64,000 bases of DNA. It comes from Microbispora sp. NBC_01189 (GTDB lineage: Bacteria; Actinomycetota; Actinomycetes; Streptosporangiales; Streptosporangiaceae). The notes beneath the pieces are model-generated. The model had not been told where the DNA came from. It searched no databases and worked only from the letters and a program-made list of their open reading frames with translations. A program made the translations under genes and the position numbers. Numbering within the stretch: the stretch's first letter is position 1; every line of letters begins with the position of its first letter. Positions 6,843-15,303 of the stretch are shown one piece after another. The stretch is from the NCBI RefSeq assembly GCF_036010665.1, contig NZ_CP108581.1, positions 5,389,501 to 5,453,500 on the forward strand, written 5' to 3'.

Positions 6843-7945
6843 GCGTCCGGCAACGGATCGACGCTCTGTGCTGCGAACTCGAATCGAACGGGGATCTGAC
6901 AGAACCGGCGTGGCGGGCCGCCCTCCACGCCGTCCCTCGGCACCTGTTCGTGCCTGACCGGGCCTGGGCCGCGCCGTACGACGCCAAGGGGTACCTGATC
7001 GATCGTGAGCAGGACGCCGAGGCGTGGATGGACGCGGCCTACGCCGACCATCCGGTCATCACACAATTGGACGACGGCGTCACGGATATCGCGACGGGCG
7101 ATGGTTACTACACCTCGTCGCTTTCGGCTCCCGGCGTCGTCGTTGATTTCCTGGAACTCCTCAGGGTGTATGAGGGAAACCGCGTCCTGGAAATCGGTAC
7201 GGGAACCGGGTGGACGGCCGCTCTTCTGTCGCACAGGGCGGGAGAGGGCAACGTCGTCAGCGTCGAGATCGACAAGTCGGTCCTCGACGTCGCGGCGGAC
7301 AATCTCGCGCGGGCGGGATGCAAACCCCGGCTTGTGCTCGGCGACGGGGCGGCGGGCTTTCCCGATCGGGCGCCCTTCCTCGACCGTGTCCATGTCACCT
7401 GTGGCGTTTCCCAGGTGCCGTACGCGTGGGTGGAGCAGACGCGGCCGGGCGGCATCATCGTCTTCCCCTGGATGCCCGGGCTGGAGCCCGGCCACAAGGC
7501 GGTGCTCACCGTGGGCCGTGACGGCGTCGCGATCGGACGGTTCTCCCGGCGCGGGGCGAGCTACATGATGCTGCGCGACCAACGCCCACCCGGCGGGGAG
7601 TACGGAAGCGGCCACCGCGAGAGCAGGGCCACGGCGGAACCTCGCCGGATCCTGGAAGCCGGTGCCGGGCTGGACGTGGCGATCGCCGGACTGATGCCCG
7701 GTGTCTCGGCGACCGCCAAGCAGGGTGACCCGTTCGAGGTCACCCTGTGGTCCGGCCAGTCGGCGGCGCACGTCTCCGGTGCGGAGGTGACGCAGTACGG
7801 TGATCGAAGCCTCTGGGATGAGCTGGAAGACGTCTTCTTCAGGTGGATCGAGTGGGGCAGCCCTGACCGGACCCGGTTCGGGCTGACCGTCACCCCCGAA
7901 GGCCAGCATGTCTGGCTCGACCAGCCGGACAACGTGATCCGGTGA
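6839..7945 (+). CDS. PIMT-like O-methyltransferase paired with a small peptide
   Basis: The 368-residue product contains VPRHLFVPDRAW near residue 35, the SAM-binding motif VLEIGTGTGWTAALL near 116, a CGVSQVPYAW segment near 188, and a C-terminal extension ending in TVTPEGQHVWLDQP. It is paralogous to the methyltransferase at 698-1900 (same domain order, same C-terminal motif). The long C-terminal domain and the 4-base overlap with a tiny peptide gene argue against a housekeeping repair PIMT and for a RiPP enzyme that methylates Asp to form aspartimide. No ATP-grasp gene is adjacent, which separates it from the graspetide locus 4 kb away. Confidence 0.85.
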   Translation: MSVRQRIDALCCELESNGDLTEPAWRAALHAVPRHLFVPDRAWAAPYDAKGYLIDREQDAEAWMDAAYADHPVITQLDDGVTDIATGDGYYTSSLSAPGVVVDFLELLRVYEGNRVLEIGTGTGWTAALLSHRAGEGNVVSVEIDKSVLDVAADNLARAGCKPRLVLGDGAAGFPDRAPFLDRVHVTCGVSQVPYAWVEQTRPGGIIVFPWMPGLEPGHKAVLTVGRDGVAIGRFSRRGASYMMLRDQRPPGGEYGSGHRESRATAEPRRILEAGAGLDVAIAGLMPGVSATAKQGDPFEVTLWSGQSAAHVSGAEVTQYGDRSLWDELEDVFFRWIEWGSPDRTRFGLTVTPEGQHVWLDQPDNVIR

Positions 7946-7990
7946 GTAGCGGCCGGTAGACGATCCCTCCTTGCCTCCCCGCGAGGGCGG

Positions 7991-8605
7991 CTACTTCCCT
8001 TCGGGCACCTGGTCCTTGACCTCGTCGTAGCCGACCTTGGCGGGTGTCGCGGTCGGCGAGTAGATCACGCGGATCACGCCCGTCGGAAACACCTCCGTCG
8101 CCGTCACCTTCAGGTGGTACGGTGCGTCGCCGTCGTCGAACAGCCTGCGGCCCTTACGCGCCGCCACCGGATGCACCAGCAGGCGCAGCTCGTCGACCAG
8201 GCCCGCGGCGAGCAGTTGCTGCACGACGGAGATCGACCCGGGGATGAGGATGCCTCTGATCCCGGCATCGGCCTTGAGCGAGGCGGCAGCGTCGAGGAGA
8301 TCACCCTTGACCAGCTCGGAGTTGCGCCAGGAGAACTCCAGCGGCTGGCGCGAGACGACCACCTTGCGCATGTCCCCGAGTTGCTTGGCGAACGTTGCGT
8401 CCTCCCCGCCCGCGGCCTCGCGGCCGGGCCATGCCCCGGCGAAACTGTCATAGGTCTCGCGCCCGATGAGCAGCACGTCGGCGGTGTCGTAATCCTCGCC
8501 GACGGCGCGGCCCATGTTCTCGTCGAAGTACGGGAAGTGCCAAGCGGGGTCGATCTCGGCCACTCCGTCGGCCGAGATGAACAGCGTGGAGATGATCTTC
8601 GCCAT
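7991..8605 (-). CDS. Dihydrofolate reductase-like (RibD C-terminal domain) protein
   Basis: The 204-residue protein has the YyaP/RibD-C reductase pattern: STLFISADGVAE at the N-terminus, LLIGRETYDSF near residue 45, GILIPGSISVVQQLLAAGLV near 120 and DELRLLVHPVA. These proteins bind NADPH, but their substrates are mostly unknown. GAAGGGA lies about 9 bases before the ATG. It converges on the methyltransferase gene with a 45-base gap. No operon partner is evident. Confidence 0.85.
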   Translation of the reverse strand: MAKIISTLFISADGVAEIDPAWHFPYFDENMGRAVGEDYDTADVLLIGRETYDSFAGAWPGREAAGGEDATFAKQLGDMRKVVVSRQPLEFSWRNSELVKGDLLDAAASLKADAGIRGILIPGSISVVQQLLAAGLVDELRLLVHPVAARKGRRLFDDGDAPYHLKVTATEVFPTGVIRVIYSPTATPAKVGYDEVKDQVPEGK

Positions 8606-8974
8606 GATGACGATCCCTTCAGGTCAGGTGGCGCCGGTGGGTAGGCCGGCGCAGCATCCCAAACCTATCGACCGCGACCGACAAGACGTCTGGCTCGACC
8701 AACCGCAGCGTGGTACGAACGACCATTTCGCCAACCGTTGCTCGCCGCCTTGGCAGTCGGCCGGCGGATCGAAGCAAGGACCGGACAGTCGATCACAAGT
8801 TTGTCCGTACCCCCCGACGCTGCCGCATCATCCGCATCCAAGCTGGCGTTAAACGCCGTGTGTCGGGGACGACTCTGAAACATGCCATCGCCGCCGTGAT
8901 CGATGGCAAAAGGCGGCGCATGACACATCCCGAATGGCCGTGACCCCCGAAGGGATCACGGCCGTCGGTCTCGA
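8606..8974. other. Intergenic region with a short gene-tail remnant
   Basis: No gene is supported. Bases 8689-8702 (GTCTGGCTCGACCA) repeat the last codons of the methyltransferase gene at 7912-7925, and the local frame reads DVWLDQP against HVWLDQP, so this may be a fossil of a related gene tail. The right end carries a terminator hairpin. Confidence 0.3.
8936..8963 (-). terminator. Hairpin downstream of the lipoprotein gene
   Basis: GGCCGTGACCCC pairs with GGGATCACGGCC with one mismatch and a short loop, 12 bases after the stop codon of the leftward gene ending at 8975. Confidence 0.5.
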
Positions 8975-9535
8975 TCAGCCGCTCCCGAACCCAGTCACGA
9001 GCCACCGGTCCTTCACATACCGGACCTCGAAGCCCTGAGCGAAGTCACCGTCGGGGTACGACCCGCTGTTGACCTCGCACAGCTCCATGGTGACAATCAT
9101 CCTCCGGCACTTCTCCTCGGCCGGGCAGAGGTTCGGTGTGTACGGCTCATCGATCGTGATGTCACTCGCCGAGATCCAGTCCCGGAACGCACCATTTGGA
9201 TTGTTGAATTCGTCATCGAAATCCGTTTCCGGCACCATGACGGCACGAACGGTCTCCGCGTCTTTGCCGAGCAGGGCATCGATGTAGGCGCGCACCACCT
9301 CCTCCGGCCTGGCCGAGGCGGGCGGAACCGGCACCTCCCGCCTGACGACCTGCCCGCACCAGCAGCCGGCCAGCACCGGAATCAGGACGAGCACCAACAG
9401 TGCCGGGCGAATTCCGCTACCACGCAACACGGCCGAATACCAATCCGCTGAACTCCTTGACCTTGAACCGCTCCCCGAGACATGAAGGGACCAGAACCCG
9501 TGGACGTCCGCCGTGCTGCGCGAAGGAGATTCCAT
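8975..9535 (-). CDS. Putative lipoprotein of unknown function
   Basis: The protein has a hydrophobic stretch ALLVLVLIPVLAGC, a lipobox with Cys near residue 58 when counted from the ATG at 9535. That ATG has a good ribosome site (GGAG, 5 bases upstream) but gives an unusually long charged N-terminus. A GTG at 9430 would give a normal signal peptide but lacks a ribosome site. The mature part begins with PEEVVRAYIDALLGKDAETV, resembling NTF2/SnoaL-like 'DUF4878' secreted proteins, and contains four Cys residues. Function not assignable. Confidence 0.6.
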   Translation of the reverse strand: MESPSRSTADVHGFWSLHVSGSGSRSRSSADWYSAVLRGSGIRPALLVLVLIPVLAGCWCGQVVRREVPVPPASARPEEVVRAYIDALLGKDAETVRAVMVPETDFDDEFNNPNGAFRDWISASDITIDEPYTPNLCPAEEKCRRMIVTMELCEVNSGSYPDGDFAQGFEVRYVKDRWLVTGFGSG

Positions 9536-9614
9536 TGGGACTCCGCCGGATTGTCGTACATAATGTCTTCCTGAACGTCACATCATTCGGAAGGGTGAGG
9601 TGCCGTAAGTTCGC

Positions 9615-9905
9615 TCAGTCCGTCAGGCCCATGTAGTCGAAGAGATTCTCTTCGAGGAGTGCAAGCATCGCTGCTGGCAGACGCCCGATGTAGTCGGAAA
9701 CGTCATCCTTCGCGAGGGGCTGCACGGCCACTACGCGGGCCCAACCCTTCTCGGGGAGATTGGCGACATTGGCACCGATCTGTAGGCAGAACTCGGTCTT
9801 CATCCTTGGCGAGGTCGAGATGGGCACAACTAAGACGATTGGCCAGTCGGAGTTTTCGTTCTTCTCATCGCCGCTCACGATGATGACCGGCCTGCGGTGC
9901 CTCAT
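9615..9905 (-). CDS. MazF/PemK-like toxin, start unclear
   Basis: The fold is recognisable from RRPVIIVSGDEKNE, WPIVLVVPIST and WARVVAVQPLAKDD, the SH3-like core of the PemK/MazF mRNA interferases. In the same frame, upstream of the ATG at 9905, the typical N-terminal strand is also encoded (IRRGGVYWVSDNSLS, to about 9971), but no ATG, GTG or TTG precedes it before the stop of the upstream antitoxin gene at 9987. The position where a start is expected is GTC. Either an unusual start is used or the toxin begins internally and is inactive. Partner: the Panacea-domain gene immediately upstream. Confidence 0.7.
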   Translation of the reverse strand: MRHRRPVIIVSGDEKNENSDWPIVLVVPISTSPRMKTEFCLQIGANVANLPEKGWARVVAVQPLAKDDVSDYIGRLPAAMLALLEENLFDYMGLTD

Positions 9906-9986
9906 GTTGCGTTTGTCGTTGGGGGGAAGGCTGAGGGAGTTGTCGGAAACCCAATAGACGCCACCCCTGCGGATGACTGACTGGTT

Positions 9987-10634
9987 TCACTGGTCGCCGA
10001 GTACCTTCTCGTTCGCTCGACGGATGGATTCGCTGTTTGCTGCGAGTTCGGCCAGAAGCTCCTCGGCTACGCCGGGATCAGTCTCCTGAGGCGGACGTTG
10101 GGCGCGGCGGGCCTTCGCCCTGGCCAGAAGTGCCTTCACTTGCTTCCGGCGGCGCGCGCGGCTCAGGTCAAGGAGTACCCCTCGTTCGCCGCCGACCTGA
10201 GCCTCCATCATTGGAGCCGTCTTGTAGGACAGTTCTCGCAACGCCGAGGCGGTCTTACCGCCATAACGACGGACCGTATCGCGGATGATCTTCATATGGT
10301 CGTCCGGGAGTGGGTCATCGATATCCAGGAGCAGAGTGAGCAAGCAGGGACCGTACTCATCGGACAGTCTGCCGTCGCGGCGCTCGATGAGACGGCTGTC
10401 TGCGAGTTCGTATTCCGCCCGAGCGAGGGCGGCATCATAGGGGCCGTAGTTGTCCCACCGCCAGGTTGCGCCGCTGATCGGTACGTCTCCCGATTCGACG
10501 GCAGACAGATCAGCCATGTAGAGGAGCTTCGCAAGCTTCGTCTTGTTGATCTCGAAGCCTTGCTCCCGGGCGGCCTTGAGGACGGCTAGCGTCGAAGCGA
10601 TCAGCGGGCTTGCGGGCTGGGACGGCAGTTCCAC
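9987..10634 (-). CDS. Panacea-domain (SocA-like) antitoxin
   Basis: The 215-residue product carries the Panacea/SocA-type domain: FEINKTKLAKLLYMADLSAV near residue 25, WRWDNYGPYDAALARAEYEL near 58, then a helical C-terminus rich in Arg and Glu. Panacea domains are known as versatile antitoxins paired with many unrelated toxins. Here the partner would be the MazF/PemK-like protein encoded directly downstream. I chose the GTG at 10634 because AGGAGG lies 4 bases upstream; an ATG at 10667 is also in frame. The pair lies beside a type I restriction gene, consistent with a defence island. Confidence 0.75.
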   Translation of the reverse strand: MELPSQPASPLIASTLAVLKAAREQGFEINKTKLAKLLYMADLSAVESGDVPISGATWRWDNYGPYDAALARAEYELADSRLIERRDGRLSDEYGPCLLTLLLDIDDPLPDDHMKIIRDTVRRYGGKTASALRELSYKTAPMMEAQVGGERGVLLDLSRARRRKQVKALLARAKARRAQRPPQETDPGVAEELLAELAANSESIRRANEKVLGDQ

Positions 10635-11234
10635 GATCCCTCCTCGCGTGCTCTGTCTCAACATCAAGCTACCTTCTGGGGGTGGGGGCTACCACTATCG
10701 CCCCGCACTTCCTGCTATGCCTGTTGCTGTCACGGCGGCGAAGGATCAAGGGCTAGTGAATTCTTTCACATGTGGACTCGCTCGTCTCACGAACGGGCCA
10801 AGGCCGCGTATCGACTACGCCGATTTCCGCAGACAGGTCAACGCCGCGATTGACCAGAACGCTCTGCTTGGGAACGTCGAGAAAACGCAGTGAGCAACAC
10901 GGCGACCGAGAATCGGCCCTCGGGAGGGTATGGGGGGTCGGCTATCCCGGCGGCCCGGGAAGAGGTCCCCTGGACCCCTTGCCACCGACCGCTATCACTA
11001 CACGCCACGGAGTCGCGGCCGTCAAGCGCTTTCGGTGTGGAAGGGTAGATCACCTCGGCTTGGCAGTCGCTTGACGTAGGTCCTTCTTGGCGGGAGGAGG
11101 GAACGGCTTGCGCCGCAAGGTTTCACTTGTCTAACGCTGTGAACTCAACTCACGTCGGTTATTGTCGTGGTTAGGTAGATCGGTTAGCCTCGGCGTCGAA
11201 GATTCGCGCAACGAGCGGGCGGCGAGGGGTTCGT
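10635..11234. other. Intergenic region upstream of hsdR
   Basis: No gene could be supported on either strand; the short open frames near 10760-10890 have no recognisable domain and weak starts. It separates the leftward toxin-antitoxin unit from the rightward hsdR unit, and so should hold both promoters. Confidence 0.4.
11162..11190 (+). promoter_or_regulatory. Candidate hsdR promoter
   Basis: TTGTCG and TAGCCT are separated by exactly 17 bases, in the locally AT-rich stretch 45 bases before the hsdR start. Confidence 0.4.
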
Positions 11235-14200
11235 GTGGCTGATCTGGAGTACGCGTTAGTCGAGCGACCGCTGATCGAGCAGCTCACGGGGATGGGGTGG
11301 CGGCACCTCGAAGGCGCCCCGCCGGAGGCGGTCGTTCCGACCCTGCCGTACAGGTCGGGCCGCGCCTCCTTCAGCGAGGTGATCCTCGAAGACGTGCTCC
11401 GGACCACCATCGCGGAGATCAACCTCGATGCCGAGGGGCAGCCGTGGCTCGACGAGGCCCGGATCTCCAGCGCGGTCAACCAGCTCACCCGACTCCCGGC
11501 GAGCAGCCTGCTGGAAGCCAACGAGAAGGCGACCGAGCTGCTGATCAACGGCCACGTCGTGGAGGGCGTGCCCGGCTGGGAGGGCGGCAAGGGCCGCCGC
11601 GTGCACTACATCGACTGGGAGCACCCCGAGAACAACGACTTCACGGTCGTCAACCAGTTCCGGGCCGACATCCCCGGCTCGCAGGGCAACTCGGTCGTGC
11701 CCGACCTGGTGCTGTTCGTGAACGGCATCCCGCTGGTCGTCGTCGAGTGCAAGCAGCCCAAGGTCATCGACCTGACCGGCGCGGTGAACCAGATCCGCGA
11801 CTACGCCGAGCAGCGCCGCACCGACATCCGCACCGGGAACCAGAAGCTGTTCCACACCGTGCAACTCACCGTCGTCACCAGCGGCGAGGAGGCGAAGCTC
11901 GGCACGTTCACCGCGACCGAGAAGCACTACGTGCCGTGGCGTGATCCGTACCCGCTGACCGCCAAGCAGCTCGCGGCGACCCTCGGCAAGCCGGAGGACA
12001 CGCTGAGCCGCCAGGAGATCCTGGCCGGAGCGGTGCTCGACAAGGCCAGGCTGCTCGACATCGTGCACAACTTCGTGACCTCCATGACCACGGAGCGGGG
12101 CGCGAAGATCAAGGCGGCGCCGCGCTACCAGCAGTACCGCGCGGTCGCCAAGACCGTCGAGCGGCTGCTGACCGGCAAGACGCGGCTGCGGCACGGCCGG
12201 CAGGACCAGCGCGGCGGGATCATCTGGCACACCCAGGGCTCCGGCAAGAGCCTCACCATGACCTTCCTCGTACGCAGACTGCGTGCGACTCCGGCCCTCG
12301 CGGACGCCAAGGTGGTGGTGGTCACCGACCGCACCCAGCTCCAGGGGCAGCTCAGCGAGACCATGGAGCTCGCCGGTGAGCACCTGGACGTGGCGACGAG
12401 CGGTGCCAAGGCGCAGGCGGCCCTGCGCAAGCACGGCCCCGGCGTGGTCTTCGTGATGATCCAGAAGAACCAGGACACCGGCAGCGGCGGCACCGGCATG
12501 GCCGCGGGCACCCCGCTCGGCGAACTGAACACCGACGAGTCGATCGTCGTCCTGATCGACGAGGCGCACCGCTCGCACAGCGCCACGCTGGGCGCGAACC
12601 TGCGCGAGGCGCTGCCCAACGCCGCCCGCATCGGCTTCACCGGCACCCCCATCATGACCAGAAACAGCCGGCGCAAGACCAGCGTGGATCTGTTCGGCCC
12701 GTTCATCGACAAGTATCGGCTCAAGGACGCCGAGGACGACGGCGTGATCGTGCCGATCGTCTACGAGGTGCGGACGGTTCGCGGCGCCGTACGCGACGGC
12801 CGGGAGCTCGACGACATCTTCGAAGAGGACCTCGAAGGCCTGACCGAGGAGGAGCGCGAGCAGCTCCAGCGGCGCTACGCCACCAAGGGGAAGGTCTCGG
12901 CCGCCGAGCAGCTCATCGCGGCCAAGGCCAAGAACATCCTGCGGCACTATGTCGAGAAGATCCTGCCCGAGCGTTTCAAGGCGCAGGTCGTCGCCGAGGA
13001 CCGGGAGGCGACCGTGCGCTACCGGGAGGCGTTGCTCGCCGCGCGGGACGAGCTGGTGGGGGAGATCGAACGGCTGCCGCCGAAGGTGCTGGCGACACCG
13101 CTCGACGAGGTGTACGGGTTGCGCAAGCGCGAGGCCTACCTGGTCAGAGCCTCGCGCCAGCTCGACCTGCTCAGGCGGATCGACTTCGTGCCCGTCATCT
13201 CCGAGGGCAACTCCGAGCGCGAGCAGCAGCTGGCCGAGTGGACGGACCCGGTGAAGCGGAAAGCCCGCATCGACGGCTTCACCCAGCCCTACGAGGAGTC
13301 GGAGATCGGGTTCGTCATCGTGCAGGCGATGCTGCTGACGGGGTTCGACGCGCCGATCGAGCAGGTGATGTATCTGGACCGGGGGCTGAAGGAGGCCGAG
13401 CTCCTGCAGGCGGTCGCCCGCGTGAACCGGACCTCCGACGGCAAGGACTTCGGCTACGTCGTCGACTATCACGGCGTCGCGGAGAACCTGCTGCAGGCGT
13501 TGCGTCTCTACGCCCGGGAGGACTACGACAGCGACGACGCGGCCGACGTCGAGAACGCCATGCGCGACCCGCAGGACGAGATCCACAAGCTGGAGCCGCG
13601 GCGGACCCGGCTGCGCATGCTGTTCTCCGAGCGGGGCGTGGACGCCGACGACGTCGAGAGCTGCGTCCAGCTGCTCGCCGACGACGAGTTGCGCGACAAG
13701 TTCACCGTCGAGCTGGCCCGGTTCCTCAAGACCGTCAACGCGGTGCTGCCCGACCCCGCGGCCAAGCCCTTCCTGCCGGACGCCAAGCACTTCACGGTCG
13801 TCAAGGTGACCGCCGTACGCCGCTACCGGGTGGACGGCGGCGAGTTCAACCCCTCGGCGTACGGCGAGAAGATCCGCGAGCTGATCGACGATCACGTGGT
13901 GTCGCTCGGCATCGAGCTGACGCTGCCTCCGGTCGCGCTCACCGCGCCCGACTTCGCGGAGAAGGTCGACAAGCTGCCCGGCCCGCGCGCGAAGGCGTCG
14001 GAGATGGAGCACGCCATCCGCCACCACATCTCCGTGCACGCCGGCGAGGACCCGCACCGCTACCAACTGCTCAGCGAGCGGCTGAAGAAGATCCTGGAGG
14101 AGCTGGCCGACGACATCGAAGCGCAGGTGCGCGCGTTACAGGGGCTGCTCACCGAGATCGTCGAGGAGCGGCCGGAGAACCCGCACGGGCTCGGCGACGT

Positions 14201-14492
14201 GGAGACCGCCCTCTACGGCGTGCTGCTCGGCGAGACCGCCACCTCCGCCGACGACGCGCAGGACACCGCCCTGGTGGACGTGACCAGGAAGGTGTACGCG
14301 CTGGCCGTCGAGACCGTCCACCGCACCGACTTCTGGAAGCAGGCCAAGCGCACCGACCAGGAGAAGTTCCGGCGGCGCATCTCGGGGCTGCTTTTCGAGG
14401 CCGAGGTCTGCGACGAGGACGACCTCAAGAAGATCTCCTCCCAGCTGCTCGACGTGATCAGGCACAACCAGCGGCGGATCCCCAAGCTCTGA
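11235..14492 (+). CDS. hsdR: Type I restriction enzyme R subunit
   Basis: The 1085-residue protein has the full HsdR layout. The N-terminal PD-(D/E)XK nuclease shows VVPDLVLFVNGIPLVVVECK (about residues 153-171). Next is a superfamily 2 translocase with Walker A GSGKSLTMTF (about 334), DEAH in LIDEAHRSH (about 442) and motif III GFTGTP (about 466), then a helicase C-terminal part with VQAMLLTGFDAP and LLQAVARVNR, and a long helical tail. It would translocate and cleave DNA in complex with HsdM and HsdS, but neither is encoded in this window. The GTG start has GAGGGG 3 bases upstream. The next gene begins 27 bases after the stop. Confidence 0.95.
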   Translation: MADLEYALVERPLIEQLTGMGWRHLEGAPPEAVVPTLPYRSGRASFSEVILEDVLRTTIAEINLDAEGQPWLDEARISSAVNQLTRLPASSLLEANEKATELLINGHVVEGVPGWEGGKGRRVHYIDWEHPENNDFTVVNQFRADIPGSQGNSVVPDLVLFVNGIPLVVVECKQPKVIDLTGAVNQIRDYAEQRRTDIRTGNQKLFHTVQLTVVTSGEEAKLGTFTATEKHYVPWRDPYPLTAKQLAATLGKPEDTLSRQEILAGAVLDKARLLDIVHNFVTSMTTERGAKIKAAPRYQQYRAVAKTVERLLTGKTRLRHGRQDQRGGIIWHTQGSGKSLTMTFLVRRLRATPALADAKVVVVTDRTQLQGQLSETMELAGEHLDVATSGAKAQAALRKHGPGVVFVMIQKNQDTGSGGTGMAAGTPLGELNTDESIVVLIDEAHRSHSATLGANLREALPNAARIGFTGTPIMTRNSRRKTSVDLFGPFIDKYRLKDAEDDGVIVPIVYEVRTVRGAVRDGRELDDIFEEDLEGLTEEEREQLQRRYATKGKVSAAEQLIAAKAKNILRHYVEKILPERFKAQVVAEDREATVRYREALLAARDELVGEIERLPPKVLATPLDEVYGLRKREAYLVRASRQLDLLRRIDFVPVISEGNSEREQQLAEWTDPVKRKARIDGFTQPYEESEIGFVIVQAMLLTGFDAPIEQVMYLDRGLKEAELLQAVARVNRTSDGKDFGYVVDYHGVAENLLQALRLYAREDYDSDDAADVENAMRDPQDEIHKLEPRRTRLRMLFSERGVDADDVESCVQLLADDELRDKFTVELARFLKTVNAVLPDPAAKPFLPDAKHFTVVKVTAVRRYRVDGGEFNPSAYGEKIRELIDDHVVSLGIELTLPPVALTAPDFAEKVDKLPGPRAKASEMEHAIRHHISVHAGEDPHRYQLLSERLKKILEELADDIEAQVRALQGLLTEIVEERPENPHGLGDVETALYGVLLGETATSADDAQDTALVDVTRKVYALAVETVHRTDFWKQAKRTDQEKFRRRISGLLFEAEVCDEDDLKKISSQLLDVIRHNQRRIPKL

Positions 14493-14519
14493 TCTGCTCT
14501 GACCAGGCCCTGACCTGGC

Positions 14520-15239
14520 ATGCTGATGCCCGTGAGTGACTTCCCCGGCGTCCTGCGGGTCGGCGACCTCGACATCGCCGTGTCGGTGAGCCCGCGACGC
14601 ACGACCGTGCGGCTCACCGTCGAGCGGGACGCCTCGGTCACCGCGGTCGTCTCGCCGCAGGTGTCCAGGGCCGAGCTGGTCAAGGTGGTCGAGGCCAAAC
14701 GGTCCTGGCTGTACGGCAAACTCGCCGAGCGGCGTGAACTGGGCGAGGCCCGCCCGGCCCGGCAGTACGTGGACGGGGAGGGTTTCCCGTACCTCGGGCG
14801 CTCGTACCGGCTGCGGCTCGTCGAGCCGGGCCGCGAGGTGCGGCTGATCCGCGGGCGGCTGGAGCTGGGCCGGGGCGGGGGAGCCCGGGAGCTGGTCCGC
14901 TGGTATCGGCGGGCCGGTGAGCCGTGGCTCAGGCGGCGCGTCCGCCCCTGGGCCGAGCGGACGGGCGTCGAGGTGACCGGGTTGCGGGTGCTGCCGCTGG
15001 GCTACCGGTGGGGGTCGTGCTCACCGGACGGCAGGGTCAACATCCACTGGGCGACGATGCAACTGCCGCCGACGCTCATCGACTACGTGCTCGTCCACGA
15101 ACTGGCCCACCTGGTGCGGCACGACCACGGCGCGGAGTTCTGGCGGCTGGTCGAGCGGGTGCTGCCCGGCTACGAGGGCTGCCGCGAGCGCCTGCACCGG
15201 CTCGGCCCCGACCTGTGGCTGCCCCCGGAAGGTCGCTGA
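14520..15239 (+). CDS. YgjP/SprT-like zinc metallopeptidase (DUF45)
   Basis: The 239-residue protein carries the YgjP-type zinc site: YVLVHELAHLVRHDHGAEFW at about residues 186-205, with HELAH as the HExxH motif and the downstream HGAEFW histidine as third ligand. The preceding YRWGSCSPDGRVNIHW is a family hallmark. Genes of this family are often found next to type I restriction genes, and here the gene follows hsdR by 27 bases in the same direction. The start may be the ATG at 14520 or the GTG at 14532; no clear ribosome site is seen, suggesting translation coupled to hsdR. Confidence 0.88.
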   Translation: MLMPVSDFPGVLRVGDLDIAVSVSPRRTTVRLTVERDASVTAVVSPQVSRAELVKVVEAKRSWLYGKLAERRELGEARPARQYVDGEGFPYLGRSYRLRLVEPGREVRLIRGRLELGRGGGARELVRWYRRAGEPWLRRRVRPWAERTGVEVTGLRVLPLGYRWGSCSPDGRVNIHWATMQLPPTLIDYVLVHELAHLVRHDHGAEFWRLVERVLPGYEGCRERLHRLGPDLWLPPEGR

Positions 15240-15303
15240 CGACACGAGTGGCCGGCAGGCGGAGTAGATTCCTGGCGTCGATCTTTCCGTCGCACTCGGA
15301 GGC

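Noticed and set aside
10543..10893. Rightward open frames between the Panacea gene and hsdR
   Set aside because: Weak starts, no ribosome site, no recognisable sequence, and partial overlap with the antitoxin gene on the other strand.
11256..14066. Very long open frame antisense to hsdR
   Set aside because: High-GC codon bias opens the opposite strand. It has no domain, low-complexity Gly/Val/Leu/Asp composition, and lies wholly over a gene with clear motifs.
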